Of a stretch of 6,179 nt of DNA, positions 5,444 through 6,179 are shown in pieces (positions within the stretch are counted from its first letter, which is position 1; the number at the start of each line of letters is the position of its first letter). A program made the translations under genes and the position numbers. The notes beneath the pieces are model-generated. The model ran no database searches, was not told the DNA's origin, and saw only the letters and a program-made list of their open reading frames with translations. Source of the DNA: Treponema sp. (GTDB lineage Bacteria; Spirochaetota; Spirochaetia; Treponematales; Treponemataceae); NCBI GenBank assembly GCA_017613485.1, contig JAGADS010000367.1, forward strand, positions 1 to 6,179, given 5' to 3'.

Positions 5444-6179
5444 TTAAATTAATTTCTGATATTTATGCTCAATGTCCTTAATGAGCTTGTATTCAAATGA
5501 ATCAACAAGTGCCATCCATGAGGCCTCAACAACGTCACAGCTTACACCTATTGTACTCCAGCGGTCATTTCCGTCAGAGCTTTCGATTAAGACACGTACA
5601 CGGCTGGCGGTTGCACTTTTTCCATCAAGAACACGTACCTTGTAGTCTGTAAGGCGTATTTGTGTTACAGACGGATAAAATGTCTTTAATGCTGAGCGCA
5701 AAGCGTTGTCCAATGCATTTACAGGACCATTTCCTTCTCCTGCGGCAATTTCTATGTGATCATCAACCGCAATCTTTACCTGTGCAAAAGAATAAAGGCC
5801 GTCCTCTATAAGTGGGATTTCTCCACTTGTCTTGTAATAATGCAGCTTGAAGAACGGCTGGTATTTTCCGATGGCTTTACGTACCAGAAGATCAAAACTT
5901 GCGTCTGCTCCCTCGTACTGGTAACCCTGATGCTCTTTTTCCTTTACTTCCTTGATTATGTCTGCAACAACAGGATCTGACTTTTTGATTGAAGGATCAA
6001 ACTTGTTGATCTTTTCGATTATCATTGCACGGCCTGCAACCTCGCTCATGAGGAAGACCCTTTCGTTTCCAACTGCGTCTGGGGCGATATGCTCGTAGGC
6101 CACAGGATTTTTTAGCACTGCGTCTATATGCATTCCAGCCTTGTGAGCAAAGGCGTTTTTTCCTACGAATGGAAGTCCC
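5444..6179 (-). CDS. cimA: Citramalate synthase CimA, C-terminal part (start outside window)
   Basis: The enzyme condenses pyruvate with acetyl-CoA to (R)-citramalate, the first step of threonine-independent isoleucine synthesis. The reading frame is open to the window edge, giving the last 244 residues, roughly half of the protein. The visible part starts at LPFVGKNAFAHKAGMHIDAV, near the end of the catalytic half of the isopropylmalate synthase family. It continues with the linker region (VGNERVFLMSEVAGRA) and the C-terminal LeuA-type regulatory domain (from about visible residue 109). That domain contains GEGNGPVNALDNALR, DYKVRVLDG and the WSTIGVSCDVVEASWMALVDSFEYKL ending. This ending and the IESSDG..W motif point to the CimA subgroup rather than classical LeuA. 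The regulatory domain would be expected to bind an end product, probably isoleucine. leuB follows 15 bp later. The catalytic residues, start and promoter lie outside. A LeuA-like role cannot be wholly excluded. Confidence 0.85.
   Translation of the reverse strand, partial: GLPFVGKNAFAHKAGMHIDAVLKNPVAYEHIAPDAVGNERVFLMSEVAGRAMIIEKINKFDPSIKKSDPVVADIIKEVKEKEHQGYQYEGADASFDLLVRKAIGKYQPFFKLHYYKTSGEIPLIEDGLYSFAQVKIAVDDHIEIAAGEGNGPVNALDNALRSALKTFYPSVTQIRLTDYKVRVLDGKSATASRVRVLIESSDGNDRWSTIGVSCDVVEASWMALVDSFEYKLIKDIEHKYQKLI

Overview
The window looks like chromosomal DNA from a treponeme-type spirochaete with moderate G+C, probably a host-associated or gut/rumen Treponema. This placement is inferred from gene content and protein style and was not tested by search. 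Every recognisable gene is a housekeeping or accessory-metabolic type. I see no tRNA, rRNA, CRISPR array, phage gene or transposase gene.

Left part, plus strand (1-2383): a tightly packed run of three genes. It begins with the last 67 residues of a PIN-domain protein. Two bases later comes folE2, a GTP cyclohydrolase of the IB type that most likely starts at a TTG codon. folE2 overlaps miaB, the tRNA methylthiotransferase, by four bases (ATGA). FolE2 makes the pterin precursor used for folate and also for queuosine, and MiaB modifies A37 of the anticodon loop, so the pair may share a tRNA-modification theme. That link is inference.

Middle part, plus strand (2384-4069): a clear sigma-70-like promoter (TTGTAA, 17 bp, TATAAT) drives a small two-helix membrane protein of the LapA/DUF1049 type. 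An intergenic pair of inverted palindromic repeats follows (2848-2923). Next is a secreted protein with TPR-like helices, a threonine-rich linker and a C-terminal SPOR domain, expected to bind peptidoglycan at the septum.

Right part (4070-6179): the 264-bp gap between convergent genes is largely filled by a 189-bp element with 12-bp perfect terminal inverted repeats and an inner long hairpin (4086-4274). It looks like a MITE or foldback repeat and may also terminate transcription, at least on the minus strand. Beyond it, on the minus strand, is the branched-chain amino acid pair cimA (partial, running off the window) then leuB, 15 bp apart. Together they fit isoleucine synthesis by the citramalate route: CimA joins pyruvate and acetyl-CoA, LeuCD (not in the window) isomerises the product, and LeuB makes 2-oxobutyrate. 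LeuB would also serve leucine synthesis.

The genes themselves are well-known families. The most unusual material is the two intergenic palindromic elements, the extra segment in the MiaB N-terminal domain, and the gene arrangement around folE2.
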